Origin: Baylisascaris procyonis
Lineage: Eukaryota > Nematoda > Chromadorea > Rhabditida > Ascarididae
Direction: 5' to 3'
Assembly (NCBI GenBank): GCA_037389465.1
Contig: JAZARR010000110.1
Location: 2,981,501-3,045,500, forward strand
DNA: 64,000 nt
Shown: piece after piece, positions 62,269-64,000 of the stretch
Layout: each line of letters begins with the position of its first letter
How positions within the stretch are numbered: position 1 is the first letter of the stretch
The notes under the pieces: model-generated
Told to the model about the DNA's origin: nothing
Seen by the model: only the letters and a program-made list of their open reading frames with translations
The model's database searches: none
Position numbers and translations under genes: made by a program

Positions 62269-63540
62269 TTATTCGTCTTCATTCGGTTTATTTCTTTTGG
62301 TCAATGGAAAATATTCGACAATCCCCGAAGTTGTGTTTTGCACATTTTTTTGTACACTATCGGCACCCTGAAAAAAGTGAGATTTTAATGAAATATCATT
62401 TAAAACGAATTACTTATTACTAAGAAATCTTTACTGTTAGAGTTTTCATTATTTTTTTTACGAAGGAAACGAGGAAAAAGGTATTTCAACTGAGCTAACA
62501 CGAACAAATATTTTTTAAACTTCAAGCATTCTTCATATCCACATTTCCTGGAGCTATAAAATTTCTACGACGATCAACTATAACGGAAAAGGTACATAGA
62601 ACTACTTAAGAATGACGTTCACAAATTTTAAAAGTACACAAAATTGCAAATATTTTATGAAATTAATCTCGAAATTTATAGGAGTATAAATTTGCGAAGA
62701 TGGATGGAGGGGGGGGGCTTAATCGACCTGAACAATCTAAAACAAAGATGATCCGGTTATTTTTCATTTAAATCGTGACTTAATATCCAACATTGACAAT
62801 GAATACAGCTGTGCGCCGACTAAAATATAACTGGTCAACGTTCAAAAATATATTGAGACAGCTATATAAACAGAATTGAAGCGAAAAAGAAGGCAGAATC
62901 ACCTTATAGGAATCAGACGATAGATGACAAGATCCAAGTACATCAAGTTTTCTTTGTATCAATGGCCACATTACATCATCAGCTGTTCTATTTGCAAGTA
63001 GATACTGCACAAAGACGGAATCTGTTTGTCCCACTCGATGAGCACGATCTTCTGCTTGTTTTAGCGTCTGCAACGAATCCTCTATATCTCTAGAAGCATT
63101 TAAAGTCATAAACAAAATTAGAGACGAACCGAAACCTGTCGATGTCCCTTCAAAACATAAGCAACGGCGCCGAATCGGATCAAATAGCCGAAGCTCAAAG
63201 GTATTCCCCATACAATCGGTCGGTATCGGATCGGCAAAACCTTTCACGAGAACTTCAAAATAGGCCTACTTCTTTCATTTTACAGCGATGGGGCGTCGAT
63301 TCTAGAAAGCATAAAGCAATATCCTCGAAATCAATATACACTCAAGTAAAACGTCACCCCAGGATTCCAATGCAATTCGGCGAATACGACGACCGTCGCC
63401 GCTGTAAGAGTGATACCAATACCAGCTGCTGTCATCGATAAAATAGCTACAACTACATCGTCGTCTTCTTGAAAAAGACGACATTGCTCTTCGCGTGATT
63501 TTGATGCCGTTGTTCCATCTATACGAATTGATCTCAGACC
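62269..63540 (-). CDS. SMARCAL1: SMARCAL1-type annealing helicase, C-terminal exons
   Basis: The last three exons of a SNF2-family ATPase: 63358-63540, 62903-63067 and 62269-62367 (TAA at 62269-62271), all in phase 0. They encode the end of the second helicase lobe. GLRSIRIDGTTASKSREEQC is the start of helicase motif V region and its lead-in. LSMTAAGIGITLTAA is motif V, and VVFAELHWNP then QAEDRAHRVGQTDSVFVQYL is motif VI with its arginine fingers. LLANRTADDVMWPLIQRKLD is the conserved tail seen in SMARCAL1 and ZRANB3. SMARCAL1 rewinds RPA-coated DNA at stalled replication forks. The protein ends in a short basic/acidic tail (EYFPLTKRNKPNEDE). No ZRANB3-type zinc finger or HNH domain follows motif VI, which favours SMARCAL1. 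The N-terminal HARP domains and first lobe would lie beyond the right edge. Confidence 0.88.
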
Positions 63541-64000
63541 CTGAAACAGGATCAAAAAGCTACCGTAATAAACTCAAATTACGAGGTTATCCGCCTCTCA
63601 GAATCCATCCTTATGCCCTACAGCAATAATCAGTGGCAAGGCGGTGCAAAAAACGGTGCAAAAAGCAACTATGCGTCTCAACAGCTGTTTGTGATTGTAA
63701 TAAATTTGACCTTTCCAAATTAAATGAACAACATATAAAACACTTGCAAATATTACATCTTTGGTCATATCAAGACAATCACTAATCAAGCAAAGATATG
63801 TAAATCCAAACCCCATAAGAAAATAGCTTCTGAATAAGGACTTATAATACTCGCCTCAACTCAAATAAAAAGCCACAAGGCTCATGTAAACTATGCACTA
63901 TACTAGGAACATTAAAATGCATATTTTTTTCTCGTTTTCTATATGTAGGCCCATCAGAACGACGTCTTCAGCGGTATTCTAGGCTAAATTTCAGCGGAAA
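63541..64000 (-). other. Upstream intron of SMARCAL1-type gene
   Basis: The exon at 63540 begins after a good 3' splice site (TGTTTCAG), so this stretch should be intron. I could not find the preceding exon (expected to contain a K-F-L-x-F-A-H-H-like motif) in it; it is presumably outside the window. Confidence 0.5.

Overview
This window is nuclear DNA from an animal with an AT-rich, intron-rich genome, most likely a nematode. It carries two intracellular-type serpins, a UFC1 that resembles the nematode enzyme closely, and nematode-style 3' splice sites (TTTTCAG or TTTCAG). Several start codons sit a few bases after such an AG, as expected where a spliced leader is added. Long poly-A/T tracts, (TA)n arrays and intergenic stretches of several kilobases fill the rest. 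I cannot fix the species; a clade III or spirurid-like parasite would fit the composition, but that is a guess. All gene models were built by hand from splice sites, reading phase and protein family knowledge. Most exons are short, so the longest open frames are often not the genes.

Layout. (1) 505-7424, minus: a serpin gene with five constant exons and two alternative last exons (2971-3135 and 505-660), each encoding its own reactive-centre loop. (2) 10924-11004, minus: tRNA-Leu(UAG). (3) 15080-18144, plus: a second serpin with the same intron phases, arranged head to head with the first; its loop looks non-inhibitory and its start codon is in doubt. (4) 20446-23547, minus: a MADF-domain protein, probably a transcription factor. 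(5) 24130-24486, minus: a small open frame made of three 90-bp (30-residue) repeats behind a good 3' splice site. (6) 27916-29899, plus: UFC1, the E2 enzyme of the UFM1 pathway, complete in four exons, with TGACGT motifs just upstream. (7) 29.9-42.9 kb: mostly non-coding, with a cluster of CRE and CACCTG motifs, a fold-back element and one orphan terminal exon on the minus strand. (8) 42922-54059, plus: an R3H and SUZ domain RNA-binding protein (R3HDM/ARPP21/encore family) in at least 17 exons, with G-quadruplex-capable introns and a perfect hairpin in its 3' flank. (9) 56921-60087, plus: a MAIP1-like mitochondrial matrix protein in five exons. (10) 62269-63540, minus: the last three exons of a SMARCAL1-type annealing helicase that runs off the right edge.

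The genes are not a functional cluster. They serve protease control (serpins), UFMylation and ER homeostasis (UFC1), RNA binding (R3H/SUZ), mitochondrial quality control (MAIP1-like), transcription (MADF) and replication-fork repair (SMARCAL1). The most interesting points are the serpin cassette exons with very different loops, the out-of-frame ATG of the second serpin, the repeat-built orphan protein, the R3H N-terminal exons, a possible non-AG splice site inside the SUZ motif, and the regulatory motif clusters near UFC1 and at 35.2-35.8 kb.
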